64,000 nt of DNA from Martinezella lusitana (GCF_014207095.1 NZ_JACHBG010000019.1:1-64000); one strand, 5' to 3'; counted from the first letter of the stretch, positions 33,482 to 41,655 are shown. Notes: generated by a model from the sequence alone, not told the origin. Numbers and translations are program-made.

Positions 33482-33903
33482 TGTGAAAGCGTTTCCCGCA
33501 ACTTGGCTATGAGGCTGTTCATGTCTTCATCCGAATAGGGTTCCGCCTTGCCATAGCCCCAGACCGGGCCTGGCCAGTTGGCATCACCTTCGAACCGCGC
33601 GATGACATGAACATGCAGCTGACGGACAATATTTCCAAGTGCCCCGACATTGATTTTTGTCGCACCTGTCAGCGTCTTCAGCGCGCTTGCGACCTTATCC
33701 GTTTCGAAGGTCAGCAGGACCCGGTCGAGTGGTGTCAGATCGAAAACCTCCGCTTTGTCGGGGCGACGGGGGATCAGCACGAGCCAGGGCCAGCGGCGAT
33801 CCTTCATCAGCCGTACGTCGCAAAGGCCGATAATGGCGACGGAAACGCTGTCATTGGCCAGGCGATCGTCGAGCGCGAACTCCTTCAAGGGGGCATCCTC
33901 CAT
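33478..33903 (-). CDS. HIT-superfamily protein with incomplete triad
   Basis: Nucleotide-binding protein of 141 residues. The C-terminal HIT motif is QLHVHVIARFEGD: the first two His are present but the third (HxHxH) is Ile/Ala, which is typical of a proteobacterial subgroup ending in WPGPVWG rather than of true Hint hydrolases. The catalytic His is thus the second one. Other family marks are PWLVLIPRRP and the helix LDRVLLTFETDKVASAL. First gene of an operon with nudC (overlap ATGA) and a WYL regulator, so a role in dinucleotide or NAD metabolism is plausible but unproven. Confidence 0.86.
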   Translation of the reverse strand: MEDAPLKEFALDDRLANDSVSVAIIGLCDVRLMKDRRWPWLVLIPRRPDKAEVFDLTPLDRVLLTFETDKVASALKTLTGATKINVGALGNIVRQLHVHVIARFEGDANWPGPVWGYGKAEPYSDEDMNSLIAKLRETLSQ

Positions 33904-33942
33904 TGTTTTTTCAAATGTTTAGCAGTTTTTTTTTACCTTGGC

Positions 33943-33971
33943 TTGCTTTTGATGGCGATATTGCCGATATG
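33943..33971 (+). promoter_or_regulatory. Predicted ffs promoter
   Basis: TTGCTT (33943-33948), 17-base spacer, GATATG (33966-33971). Initiation about 7 bases later would match the inferred 5' end of SRP RNA near 33978. Confidence 0.6.
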
Positions 33972-33977
33972 TGCATC

Positions 33978-34078
33978 CGGGAGGTTGGTGGTGGACGAGC
34001 CACTCGCCAACCGGGTCAGGTCCGGAAGGAAGCAGCCCTAACGAGCCCGGCACGGGTCATCGTGCCAGCCTCCCACCC
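33978..34078 (+). ncRNA. ffs: Signal recognition particle RNA (4.5S)
   Basis: Bacterial small SRP RNA, which pairs with Ffh to target nascent membrane proteins. The conserved apical domain is clear at 34014-34046: the GGTCAGGTCCGGAAGGAAGC signature, including the GGAA tetraloop and the symmetric loop AGCAG. The ends close as a long hairpin: GGGAGGTTGG (33979-33988) pairs with CCAGCCTCCC (34065-34074). Exact ends are estimated from the stem and promoter. Location just before dnaX is the usual alphaproteobacterial arrangement. A CCCGGC/GCCGGG hairpin at 34094-34109 may be its terminator. Confidence 0.95.
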
Positions 34079-34144
34079 TTTCTGAAAGCAAGACCCGGCT
34101 TTCGCCGGGCTATAAGCTAGGGCACCGGGCAAATAAGCAGGGCG

Positions 34145-36022
34145 ATGAGCGACAGCGAGCGACAAGCAAAAGATGCCGCCTCGACCGGCACCGGTTACCG
34201 GGTGCTGGCCCGCAAATACAGACCCAAGGACTTCACGGACCTGATGGTCGGCCAGGAGCCGATGGTTCGTACGCTGACCAACGCGTTCGAGACCGGGCGT
34301 ATTGCGCAGGCCTATATGCTGACCGGCGTGCGCGGCGTTGGCAAGACGACAACGGCCCGCATCCTCGCGCGCGGTCTCAACTACAAGACCGCTTCGATCG
34401 ATCGACCCACCATCGACCTGCGCGAACCCGGCGAACATTGCCAGGCGATCATGGAAGGCCGGCATGTCGACGTCATCGAGATGGACGCCGCCTCGCACAC
34501 CGGTATCGACGATATCAGAGAGATCATCGAGCAGGTGCGCTACCGTCCGGTTTCGGCCCGCTACAAGGTCTATATCATCGACGAAGTGCACATGCTGTCG
34601 ACGGCCGCCTTCAACGGCCTGCTGAAGACGCTGGAAGAGCCGCCGGAGCATGTGAAGTTTATCTTCGCCACGACCGAAATCCGTAAAGTTCCGATCACGG
34701 TGCTGTCGCGCTGCCAACGCTTCGACCTGCGCCGGATCAGCGCTTCGGATCTCGTTGGGCTGTTCACCACCATCGCCGGCAAGGAAAGCATCGCGGCTGA
34801 GCCGGAAGCGCTCGCCATGATCGCCCGTGCTGCCGAAGGTTCGGCGCGCGACGGCCTGTCACTGCTCGACCAAGCCATCGCCCATGGCAGCGGCTTCGTC
34901 GCGGCAGACGCAGTGCGCGCGATGCTTGGGCTTGCCGACCGCGCCCGCATCGTCGATCTGTTCGGCCATATCGTCAAAGGCGATGTTTCGGCAGCGCTTG
35001 CCGAATTCAACAGCCAGTACGAGGCCGGCGCCAATCCTGTCGTCGTATTGACCGACCTTGCCGATTTCACCCATCTCGTTACCCGCCTCAAATATGTGCC
35101 CGACGCCGCCGACGATCCGTCGCTGAGCGAAGTCGAACGCACGAAAGCAATGGAATTCGCTCAGGGCGTGGCGGTGACGGCGCTGTCGCGCATCTGGCAG
35201 ATGCTGCTCAAAGGCATTACCGAAACGGAAAATGCCTCGCGCACCGCAGGCGCTGCTGAAATGGTGCTGATCCGGCTGGCGCATGCCGCTCACCTTCCGG
35301 CGCCTGAAGACGCCGCACGCAGGCTTGCTGAGTTTTCCGAGAACAATGGCGGTGCGCGACCGCCATCCGGCGCGCCCATCGGTAATGGCGGTGGCGCCTC
35401 GGTTTCCTATCAGGGCAGCGCCGTGGCAAGGGCAGTGGAAACGCCGGCACCGAGGCCGACGCCTTCCGCACCGGTCGCCATGCTGCGCGCCGTGCCAAAT
35501 ACGCAACCGGATTCACAACCCGTCGGCCGTATCGAATCGAAACCTGCCCAGGCGCCGAAGCCGCTGGTGGCGGTCAACTCTATGGCCGATATCGCCGAGC
35601 TTGCCGGCCAGAAGCGCGATCCGAAGATCAAGGCGCTGGTGCGCACTTTCGTTCGACCGGTAAAGCTTGAGCCGGGCCGGCTCGACGTCAACCTGACGCC
35701 TGGTGCCCCGGGGACATTGCTCAACGAACTTGCCGTCAAGCTCAAGGAATGGACCGGCATTCACTGGATCGTCAGCCTCAGCCGCGACGAAGGCGAACCG
35801 ACGCTGGTGGAGGCCGAAGCGAACGCGCAGAAGCAGCGCGTCGCCGATGCCCGCCAGGACCCGGATGTCGCAGCGATCCTGTCGCAATTTCCCGGCGCCA
35901 AGATCATCGACGTTCGCGCCCGCGCGCCCGACGTGGACGAGGAAGAAGAGCAGACCGCTGCTCCCGCCATCGCCGAATCCGTCGATGGCGATATTCTTCC
36001 GGGCGACGATATAGAATTCTAA
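34145..36022 (+). CDS. dnaX: DNA polymerase III subunits gamma/tau
   Basis: Clamp-loader ATPase of the replisome. The AAA+ module opens with YRVLARKYRPKDFTDLMVGQ, Walker A GVRGVGKTTTARIL, Walker B region YIIDEVHMLSTAAFNGLLKTLEEPPEH and sensor motifs FATTEIRKVP. The zinc module of E. coli DnaX is reduced: only one Cys (GEHCQAIMEGRH) of the four ligands remains. A Pro/Ala-rich linker (about residues 400-480) leads to the tau-specific C-terminus. 625 residues. Follows ffs and precedes ybaB. I see no obvious slippery-site hairpin that would prove a gamma frameshift form. Confidence 0.97.
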   Translation: MSDSERQAKDAASTGTGYRVLARKYRPKDFTDLMVGQEPMVRTLTNAFETGRIAQAYMLTGVRGVGKTTTARILARGLNYKTASIDRPTIDLREPGEHCQAIMEGRHVDVIEMDAASHTGIDDIREIIEQVRYRPVSARYKVYIIDEVHMLSTAAFNGLLKTLEEPPEHVKFIFATTEIRKVPITVLSRCQRFDLRRISASDLVGLFTTIAGKESIAAEPEALAMIARAAEGSARDGLSLLDQAIAHGSGFVAADAVRAMLGLADRARIVDLFGHIVKGDVSAALAEFNSQYEAGANPVVVLTDLADFTHLVTRLKYVPDAADDPSLSEVERTKAMEFAQGVAVTALSRIWQMLLKGITETENASRTAGAAEMVLIRLAHAAHLPAPEDAARRLAEFSENNGGARPPSGAPIGNGGGASVSYQGSAVARAVETPAPRPTPSAPVAMLRAVPNTQPDSQPVGRIESKPAQAPKPLVAVNSMADIAELAGQKRDPKIKALVRTFVRPVKLEPGRLDVNLTPGAPGTLLNELAVKLKEWTGIHWIVSLSRDEGEPTLVEAEANAQKQRVADARQDPDVAAILSQFPGAKIIDVRARAPDVDEEEEQTAAPAIAESVDGDILPGDDIEF

Positions 36023-36121
36023 GGGTAAGATGGGTGACATCGGACCCGCCCGGCTAAACAACCGCGGCGGCTGGCGAGAGATCGTGGCCGATGGGAATAG
36101 AAACACGCAGAAGAAGGACCA

Positions 36122-36451
36122 ATGACGATGCGCGACATCATGGGCATGATGGGCAAAGTGAAGGAAATGCAGGCCAAGATGGAGAAGATGCAGTCGGAAA
36201 TCGCCGACATTCGCGTCGAAGGCAAGGCCGGCGGCGGCCTCGTCACTGTCACCGTCAACGGCAAGGGCTTGATGCTCGGCCTGAAGATCGACCCTTCGCT
36301 CTTCAAGGAAGACGATGTCGAGATCCTCGAAGACCTGATCGTCGCAGCCAACAAGGACGCCCAGGAAAAGGCCGAGGCAATCGCTGCCGAAAAGACCCGC
36401 GAACTCACCGCCGGCCTGCCGATCCCGCCCGGTTTCAAGCTGCCGTTCTGA
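36122..36451 (+). CDS. ybaB: YbaB/EbfC nucleoid-associated protein
   Basis: Small DNA-binding protein (about 107-109 residues) that forms a tweezer-like dimer. The N-terminal helix is the family's Met/Lys-rich GMMGKVKEMQAKMEKMQ; then come the conserved sheet GKAGGGLVTVTVNGKGLMLGLKID and the C-terminal ITAGLPIPPGFKLPF-like end (here LTAGLPIPPGFKLPF). Start may be 36122 or 36128 (the latter better spaced from AAGGA). In most bacteria it sits between dnaX and recR; here recR is about 2.5 kb further on. Confidence 0.95.
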   Translation: MTMRDIMGMMGKVKEMQAKMEKMQSEIADIRVEGKAGGGLVTVTVNGKGLMLGLKIDPSLFKEDDVEILEDLIVAANKDAQEKAEAIAAEKTRELTAGLPIPPGFKLPF

Positions 36452-36455
36452 GATT

Positions 36456-36471
36456 GGAGCCTTTCGGCTCC
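36456..36471. terminator. Short hairpin between convergent ybaB and Lrp genes
   Basis: GGAGCC/GGCTCC (36456-36461 with 36466-36471), loop TTTC, without a T run. It sits in the only spacer between the two stops and could act weakly in both directions. Confidence 0.4.
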
Positions 36472-36472
36472 G

Positions 36473-36949
36473 TTACCGGGCGATCGTTTTGCGGATCAAT
36501 TCGCGGCCGATCGCCTTTGCCGGCTCGTTTCGCAGCACCAGCGATGTCGTCACCGCCCCGTAGCGCGCGATTGAATCGACGATGGTTTCAAGGTTGGCCG
36601 GTGTCGGCACGAGAACCTTGAGCAGGAAACAATCCTCGCCCGTCAGCCTGAGGACCTCGATGATCTCGGGCATTTCCGAAAACTGCTTCAGACAAGGCCG
36701 GATATGTTCATGCGTCGTGCGCAGCCGGATGACCGCCAGCATGCCGAGCCCGACGGCGGCGGGATCGATGACCGCACGATATCCGGCGATGACGCCGCGC
36801 TCTTCCAGCCGCTTCAGCCGCTCCGACGCCGCGGGCTGCGAAAGACCGACGCGGCGGCCAAGCTCCGAAACCGAAATTCGCCCGTCGTCCTGAAGAATCT
36901 CGATGATCGACAGATCGGTCGGATCCAGGCCTCTTTCGATACTATCCAT
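36473..36949 (-). CDS. Lrp/AsnC-family transcriptional regulator
   Basis: A winged-helix N-terminus (LDPTDLSIIEILQDDGRISVSELGRRVGLSQPAASERLKRLEERGVI) followed by an AsnC/RAM ligand-binding domain (GLGMLAVIRLRTT to TTSLVLRNEP). 158 residues, normal. Lrp-type regulators sense amino acids and often sit divergently from the exporter they control. Here a hydrolase gene and a LysE-family exporter lie divergently, with 113 bases between this start and the hydrolase start, so control of that pair is likely. ATG at 36949 preceded by AAGGTG. Confidence 0.92.
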   Translation of the reverse strand: MDSIERGLDPTDLSIIEILQDDGRISVSELGRRVGLSQPAASERLKRLEERGVIAGYRAVIDPAAVGLGMLAVIRLRTTHEHIRPCLKQFSEMPEIIEVLRLTGEDCFLLKVLVPTPANLETIVDSIARYGAVTTSLVLRNEPAKAIGRELIRKTIAR

Positions 36950-37062
36950 ACTGCACCTTCAATTCATCGGCTAGTAAAAGCTTTATCCGATGGATTGTAA
37001 TGTCAATCACTATCCCGGCATGTCAGCATTTCTCCGTCACGCATTTTGGAGAAAGGATAGCG

Positions 37063-37599
37063 ATGAACGATATCATCATGCTTCCGGGCCTTGGCGGCTC
37101 GGGCGAAAGTCATTGGCAGACACTATGGGAACGACAGGATCCAAGCATTCGTCGGTTCCAGCCGTCAAGCTGGGACAGACCGATGCTCACCGACTGGATT
37201 GGCGCGCTCGAACGGGAAATCGCCGCCTCACAGACACCGCCGATCCTGATCGCACATAGCCTTGCCTGCCAGCTCATCGCCCATTGGGCGCCCATCAGGA
37301 AAGCCGCGATCCTTGGCGCCTTTCTGGTAGCGCCCCCCGAACCTACGGGTGAAATCTACCTTGCCGAGGCCGGCAGCTTCGCCCATCCGCCGCGGCAAAG
37401 GCTGCCATTTCCAACCCAGCTGGTCGCAAGCACCGACGATCCGTTCTGCTCTCTCGATTATGCGCGCGATAGCGCCGAAATCTGGGGTAGCTCCTTCGTC
37501 GATATCGGGCCGCGCGGCCATATCAATGGCGCATCGGGTCTGGGGGATTGGCCTGAGGGCAAGGCGATCTTCGAACGTTTTCGCGCAGAGCTCCGGTAG
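37063..37599 (+). CDS. RBBP9/YdeN-type alpha/beta hydrolase (178 aa)
   Basis: Small serine hydrolase. It opens MNDIIMLPGLGGSGESHWQTLW, the RBBP9/YdeN family start, with the nucleophile elbow IAHSLACQLIAHWA (Ser in HSLAC), Asp in STDDPFCSLD and His in GPRGHINGASGLGDW. The ATG at 37063 has GAAAGGAT upstream; an in-frame start at 37000 is rejected. Lies between a divergent Lrp regulator and a LysE exporter about 95 bases downstream. Natural substrate unknown. Confidence 0.86.
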   Translation: MNDIIMLPGLGGSGESHWQTLWERQDPSIRRFQPSSWDRPMLTDWIGALEREIAASQTPPILIAHSLACQLIAHWAPIRKAAILGAFLVAPPEPTGEIYLAEAGSFAHPPRQRLPFPTQLVASTDDPFCSLDYARDSAEIWGSSFVDIGPRGHINGASGLGDWPEGKAIFERFRAELR

Positions 37600-37694
37600 G
37601 AGCAAAGCTGACGTTTGGAAAAGGTGCGCCGGAATGCTATCTCTGGCGTTCTTCTTCCAGATATTGTCTGGCTTGTCCGTTCGGAGGAAATGCC

Positions 37695-38306
37695 ATGAGC
37701 CTGTCGACGCTGCTGGTTTTTGCCGGTGCCCTGTTCATTGCCGCCGGATCGCCGGGACCGAACATCGCCGCTCTTGTGGCGCGCGTATTGACGAAGGGCG
37801 CACGCAACGTGCTGCCCTTCCTCTCCGGCATGTGGCTCGGCGAAGCCATCTGGCTGACTTTCGCCGTCGCCGGCCTCGCGACCATCGCCGAAACCTTCCA
37901 TGTCGCCTTCGTGGTGATCAAATGGCTCGGCGTTGCCTATCTGCTCTATCTTGCCTGGAAGATGTGGTTTGCCTCCTCCGACACGGCAGGAGAGGAGTTG
38001 CCGGACGAACAATCGGCCACACGTCTCTTCCTCGCCGGCTTCACCGTGACCATGGGCAACCCGAAAATCATGGTGTTCTACGTAGCGCTGCTGCCCTCGA
38101 TCATCGATCTGCATGGCGTCACGCTTTCCGGCTGGGCTGAGTTGGTGGCAACGATGTTCGCGGTGCTCGTCATCATCGATCTTACCTGGGCCATGCTTGC
38201 GGCGAAGGCGAGAACCTTCCTCAAGAGCCGCCGCGCGGTCCGCATCGCCAATCGCACCAGCGCGGCCACCATGGCCGGTGCCGCCGTGGCGATTGCCATG
38301 CGCTGA
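37695..38306 (+). CDS. LysE/RhtB-family amino-acid exporter
   Basis: Inner-membrane exporter of 203 residues with about six membrane segments. Family marks are the N-terminal AAGSPGPNIAALVARVLTKG, the GMWLGEAIWL helix, the KWLGVAYLLYLAWKMW segment and FTVTMGNPKIMVFYVALLP. LysE-family proteins export amino acids and derivatives such as homoserine lactone. ATG at 37695 follows GGAGG at 37681-37685, 9 bases upstream. Together with the divergent Lrp-type regulator this looks like an amino-acid efflux module; the specific substrate is unknown. Confidence 0.9.
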   Translation: MSLSTLLVFAGALFIAAGSPGPNIAALVARVLTKGARNVLPFLSGMWLGEAIWLTFAVAGLATIAETFHVAFVVIKWLGVAYLLYLAWKMWFASSDTAGEELPDEQSATRLFLAGFTVTMGNPKIMVFYVALLPSIIDLHGVTLSGWAELVATMFAVLVIIDLTWAMLAAKARTFLKSRRAVRIANRTSAATMAGAAVAIAMR

Positions 38307-38308
38307 GA

Positions 38309-38929
38309 CTAAAGCGCCTCGCTTTCCAGCGTGGCGCGCAGCTTGTAGTGGATCGGTGCAGCGAGATAACGCGCCCGATCCTCCGGAGACAATCGCCTAC
38401 TGAAAGTTACCATCATTTCGGGCATCGTGATCGGCGCGCCCGCATAGGGCACATATTTGACGGGCATGCCGGCGCTGACCGTACCGCCCGCGAGTACACG
38501 GCAATAGATGCCTGGACGCCCTGCCTCCGTATAGCGCTTCACGAATTTGGGGTCGGACATCTTCGCCGCGAATGTGGCGCAGGGAATGCGGGCACAGGTC
38601 ACTTCCAAAACCAGATCGCCGGCTATGAATCTATCGCCGACCGAGACGGCGCAGTTATCGAGCCCTTCGACAATGAGGTTTTCGCCGAAAAAGCCGGGCT
38701 CCAACTCTTGACCGAGCTCCTTTGCCCACCAGTCCAGCGTCAGCGAACCCTCGACATAGACGGCCTGGTCGCGACCGCCATGATGCTCGCGATTGCAGAT
38801 GGCGTCGCCAAGCAGACCCTGCGCATCGATCATCACGGCGCCGTTGACGGCATGTTTGTTGATACCGGTCTTGGTTTTCCTGCCCGGCAGCGTTTCGGGG
38901 GCACCGAGGCAAACGGCCCGAATTTTCAT
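38309..38929 (-). CDS. MOSC domain protein (YiiM-like, 206 aa)
   Basis: Contains a MOSC beta-barrel, related to the C-terminus of molybdenum cofactor sulfurase, with the conserved Cys in EVTCARIPCATF and the pattern NREHHGGRDQAVYV and FGENLIVEGLD. A C-terminal helical '3-alpha' region (MMVTFSRRLSPEDRARYLAAP) makes it YiiM-like. E. coli YiiM detoxifies N-hydroxylated purine analogues with molybdenum cofactor. No partner reductase is nearby. Convergent with the LysE gene, whose stop is 3 bases away, and divergent from recR. Confidence 0.88.
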   Translation of the reverse strand: MKIRAVCLGAPETLPGRKTKTGINKHAVNGAVMIDAQGLLGDAICNREHHGGRDQAVYVEGSLTLDWWAKELGQELEPGFFGENLIVEGLDNCAVSVGDRFIAGDLVLEVTCARIPCATFAAKMSDPKFVKRYTEAGRPGIYCRVLAGGTVSAGMPVKYVPYAGAPITMPEMMVTFSRRLSPEDRARYLAAPIHYKLRATLESEAL

Positions 38930-38986
38930 CGTTCAACCACACCTTCCGTGATTCCGTTCCGTGAGCATATGAGCTAAAAGCCTCCC

Positions 38987-39592
38987 ATGGCAAAGCGAGT
39001 CACCGGCCCCGAAATCGAAAAACTCATCCAGCTTCTGGCGAAAGTGCCGGGCCTTGGGCCGCGCTCGGCGCGGCGGGCAGCGCTGCACCTGATCAAGAAG
39101 AAAGATCAGCTTCTCGGGCCACTGTCCCACGCGATGGGCGAAGCCTATGACAAGGTGAAGATCTGCTCGCGCTGCGGCAATGTCGATACCGTCGACCCCT
39201 GCACCGTCTGCACCGACGACCGGCGCGACCAGTCCGTCATCATCGTCGTCGAGGATGTCTCCGACCTCTGGGCGCTGGAGCGCGCCGGCGCGATGAACGC
39301 CGCCTATCACGTGCTCGGCGGCGTGCTGTCCCCGCTCGACGGCGTCGGGCCTGACGATCTCAATATTCGCGGCCTGATAGCACGCGTCGGCGAAGGTGGC
39401 GTCCGCGAGATTATCATCGCCGTCAACGCCACGGTCGAAGGCCAAACTACAGCACACTATATAACCGACCAGCTGGTGGGCCTCGAAGTGAAGATCACGC
39501 GGCTTGCTCACGGCGTGCCTGTCGGGGGCGAGCTTGATTATCTTGACGAAGGCACGCTGACGGCGGCGCTTCGGGCGAGAACGGCGATTTGA
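38987..39592 (+). CDS. recR: Recombination mediator RecR
   Basis: Works with RecF and RecO to load RecA at gaps. The N-terminal helix-hairpin-helix (LAKVPGLGPRSARRAALHLIKK), the zinc finger (CSRCG then CTVC, four Cys), the Toprim domain beginning VIIVVEDVSDLWALERAG and the C-terminal Walker-B-like segment are all present. 201 residues. ATG at 38987 with only a weak ribosome binding site. Divergent from MOSC gene; a lytic transglycosylase gene follows. Confidence 0.96.
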   Translation: MAKRVTGPEIEKLIQLLAKVPGLGPRSARRAALHLIKKKDQLLGPLSHAMGEAYDKVKICSRCGNVDTVDPCTVCTDDRRDQSVIIVVEDVSDLWALERAGAMNAAYHVLGGVLSPLDGVGPDDLNIRGLIARVGEGGVREIIIAVNATVEGQTTAHYITDQLVGLEVKITRLAHGVPVGGELDYLDEGTLTAALRARTAI

Positions 39593-39639
39593 AGGGATTG
39601 CGCATGACGCGTGGATGGGATGCACCCGGAAAGATCGCG

Positions 39640-40887
39640 ATGAAGATCAGATATTCTCTGTCCTTGCTCTGCGTTTTCCTCCTAGCCTTCCTCCCCCTGC
39701 CCGCACTCGCCGCCTCCAAAGCCGATGTCGAAGCGCAGTTTCAGGTCTGGATCCAGAAGGATCTCTGGCCGGAAGCGCGCAAGGCCGGAATTTCGGAGAA
39801 GACCTTCCAGGCCGCCTTTGCAGGCATCACGCTGAACTGGGATCTGCCGGATCTGGTGCCGCCGGGCTTCCCGAAGCCCAAGGAGCAGAAGCAGACCCAG
39901 GCCGAATTCTCCTCGCCAGCCCCCTATTTCAATGAGGGACGACTACAGAAACTGGCCGTAACCGGGCGGGGCCTTGCCTCGCAATATGCGCCTGTGCTGC
40001 GCCGGATCGAGAAGACCTATGGCGTCCCCGGACCGATCCTGCTTGCCATCTGGGGCCGTGAGACCGGCTTCGGCGTCGCCAAGTTGCCGAATTCGGCCAT
40101 TCAGGTGTTGGCGACCAAGGCCTTCATGTCGACCCGCAAGGACATGTTCCGCACCGAACTTATTGCGGCGCTGCGCATCCTCGAGCATGGCGACGTCACG
40201 CCCGATCAGTTCCGGGGCTCATGGGCCGGCGCGCTTGGCCAGCCGCAGTTCATGCCGACCAACTATCTGAAATATGCGGTCGATTTCGATGGTGACGGCC
40301 ATCGCAACATCTGGACCTCGGTGCCGGATACGCTGGCATCCATAGCCAACTATCTGGTTCAGAAGGGCTGGCAGCGCGGCCGAGGCTGGGGTTATGAGGT
40401 GAAAATCCCGCAGAATGTCTCCTGCGCCCAGGAAGGACCTGACCTCGCCAAGCCGATCTCGCAATGGGCTTCGGTCGGCATCGCGCGGGTATCGGGCAAG
40501 GCGTTTCCACCCGAGGAATTGAAGGCAAGCGGCATGATGCTGGTGCCGGCCGGCCGCGACGGGCCCGAATTCATCGTCACGCCAAACTTCTACATCATCA
40601 AGGAATACAACAACTCCGACCTCTACGGCATCTACATCGGCAATCTCGCCGATCGCATCGCCTCCGGCAGCGGTGCCTTCGAGGAAAAATGGGGCGATGT
40701 CGGCAAGATGCTGCGCTCCGATGTCGCCGGTATGCAGAAGGCTCTGGAGCACAAAGGCTATGATGTCGGCGGCACCGACGGCCTGCCCGGCTACAAGACC
40801 AGACGGTCGATCGGCCAGTGGCAGGAAAAGAACAGCATGAAGCCCACCTGCTATCCCGACAGCTCGATGCTCGGCGTGCTGAAATAG
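39640..40887 (+). CDS. Lytic murein transglycosylase, MltB family
   Basis: Periplasmic enzyme cleaving peptidoglycan glycan strands to anhydro-muropeptides. A Sec signal peptide (MKIRYSLSLLCVFLLAFLPL, cleaved after ALA) precedes the SLT domain of MltB type with catalytic Glu in IWGRETGFGVAKL, conserved SWAGALGQPQFMPTNYLKYAVDFDGDG. The C-terminal 65 residues form a peptidoglycan-binding module (VAGMQKALEHKGYDVGGTDG). No lipobox, so soluble. I chose ATG 39640 where the signal peptide begins; ATG 39604 in frame is possible. About 415 residues. Confidence 0.92.
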   Translation: MKIRYSLSLLCVFLLAFLPLPALAASKADVEAQFQVWIQKDLWPEARKAGISEKTFQAAFAGITLNWDLPDLVPPGFPKPKEQKQTQAEFSSPAPYFNEGRLQKLAVTGRGLASQYAPVLRRIEKTYGVPGPILLAIWGRETGFGVAKLPNSAIQVLATKAFMSTRKDMFRTELIAALRILEHGDVTPDQFRGSWAGALGQPQFMPTNYLKYAVDFDGDGHRNIWTSVPDTLASIANYLVQKGWQRGRGWGYEVKIPQNVSCAQEGPDLAKPISQWASVGIARVSGKAFPPEELKASGMMLVPAGRDGPEFIVTPNFYIIKEYNNSDLYGIYIGNLADRIASGSGAFEEKWGDVGKMLRSDVAGMQKALEHKGYDVGGTDGLPGYKTRRSIGQWQEKNSMKPTCYPDSSMLGVLK

Positions 40888-40916
40888 GCCCGGAAACGGC
40901 TTTCGGCGTGAATGCC

Positions 40917-40944
40917 TTGCAATTCGCCGGAAAGAGGCTTATAT
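40917..40944 (+). promoter_or_regulatory. Predicted promoter of the rimP-nusA-infB operon
   Basis: TTGCAA at 40917-40922 and TTATAT at 40939-40944 with a spacer of 16 (17 if TATATC is taken). It lies 30 bases after the transglycosylase stop and about 100 bases before the rimP start. Confidence 0.6.
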
Positions 40945-40971
40945 CGGCATCAAATTCTTGATCGTGTGATG

Positions 40972-41002
40972 AAGAGTGGGCCGCAAGGACCCGCTCTTTT
41001 TT
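40972..41002 (+). terminator. Terminator-like hairpin in the rimP leader
   Basis: AAGAGTGGG/CCCGCTCTT (40972-40980 with 40990-40998, one G-T wobble), loop CCGCAAGGA, and six T in a row at 40997-41002. It lies downstream of a good promoter and 45 bases upstream of rimP, so besides ending the transglycosylase transcript it can act as an attenuator of the nusA operon. Confidence 0.8.
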
Positions 41003-41046
41003 ATTAGCACGATCTCCGAATGCAAAGACATTGCAGGAGTGAATGC

Positions 41047-41655
41047 TTGTCGGACGTGACAAACGCAGACAATACCAACGAACCCAGGCTGATCGTCGAA
41101 ACCGGCCTTGATCAGCGTGTCGCCGCCATCATCGAGCCCGTCCTTGTGGGCATGGGCTACCGCCTGGTGCGCGTGCGTCTCCTCAACCTCAACGGCCTGA
41201 CGCTGCAGATCATGACCGAGCGCAACGACGGCACCATGACCGTCGAGGATTGCGAAGCGGTCTCCACGGCCGTTTCGCCGGTTCTGGATGTGGAAGATCC
41301 GATCGATAAGGCGTATCATCTCGAAGTTTCGTCGCCCGGTATCGACCGCCCGATGGTGCGCAAATCGGATTTCCAGCGCTGGATCGGCCATCTCGTCAAA
41401 TGCGAAACGTCGATCCTCGTTGAGAACCGCAAGCGCTTCCGCGGCAAGATCATTGCCGTCGATGCCGATGGCTTTACGATCGAGCGTGACGAAGCCACCC
41501 GCGGCGAGGAGCCGAAGGTAACCATTCCGTTCAGCACCTTGGCCGAAGCCAAGCTGATCCTGACGGACGATCTCATCCGCGACGCGCTGCGCGCCGACAA
41601 GCTGGCGAAAGCCGAGGCAGCGAACCAGAACGAAGCGGACGAAGACCAGGAATAA
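41047..41655 (+). CDS. rimP: Ribosome maturation factor RimP
   Basis: Needed for 30S subunit assembly. N-terminal domain begins near LIVETGLDQRVAAIIEPVLVGMGY; family motifs are VEDCEAVSTAVSPVLDVEDPI and YHLEVSSPGIDRPM. The C-terminal Sm-like domain (RFRGKIIAVDADGFTIERDE) is followed by an acidic tail. The likely start is TTG at 41047 with AGGAG 7 bases upstream, giving 202 residues; a longer frame begins at 41020. First gene of the rimP-nusA-rnpM-infB operon, downstream of an attenuator-like hairpin. Confidence 0.93.
   Translation: MSDVTNADNTNEPRLIVETGLDQRVAAIIEPVLVGMGYRLVRVRLLNLNGLTLQIMTERNDGTMTVEDCEAVSTAVSPVLDVEDPIDKAYHLEVSSPGIDRPMVRKSDFQRWIGHLVKCETSILVENRKRFRGKIIAVDADGFTIERDEATRGEEPKVTIPFSTLAEAKLILTDDLIRDALRADKLAKAEAANQNEADEDQE

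Noticed and set aside
33478..33903. Possible sequencing error in the HIT triad
   Set aside because: The following segment WPGPVWG is intact and in frame, and this subgroup commonly lacks the third His, so I read it as natural.
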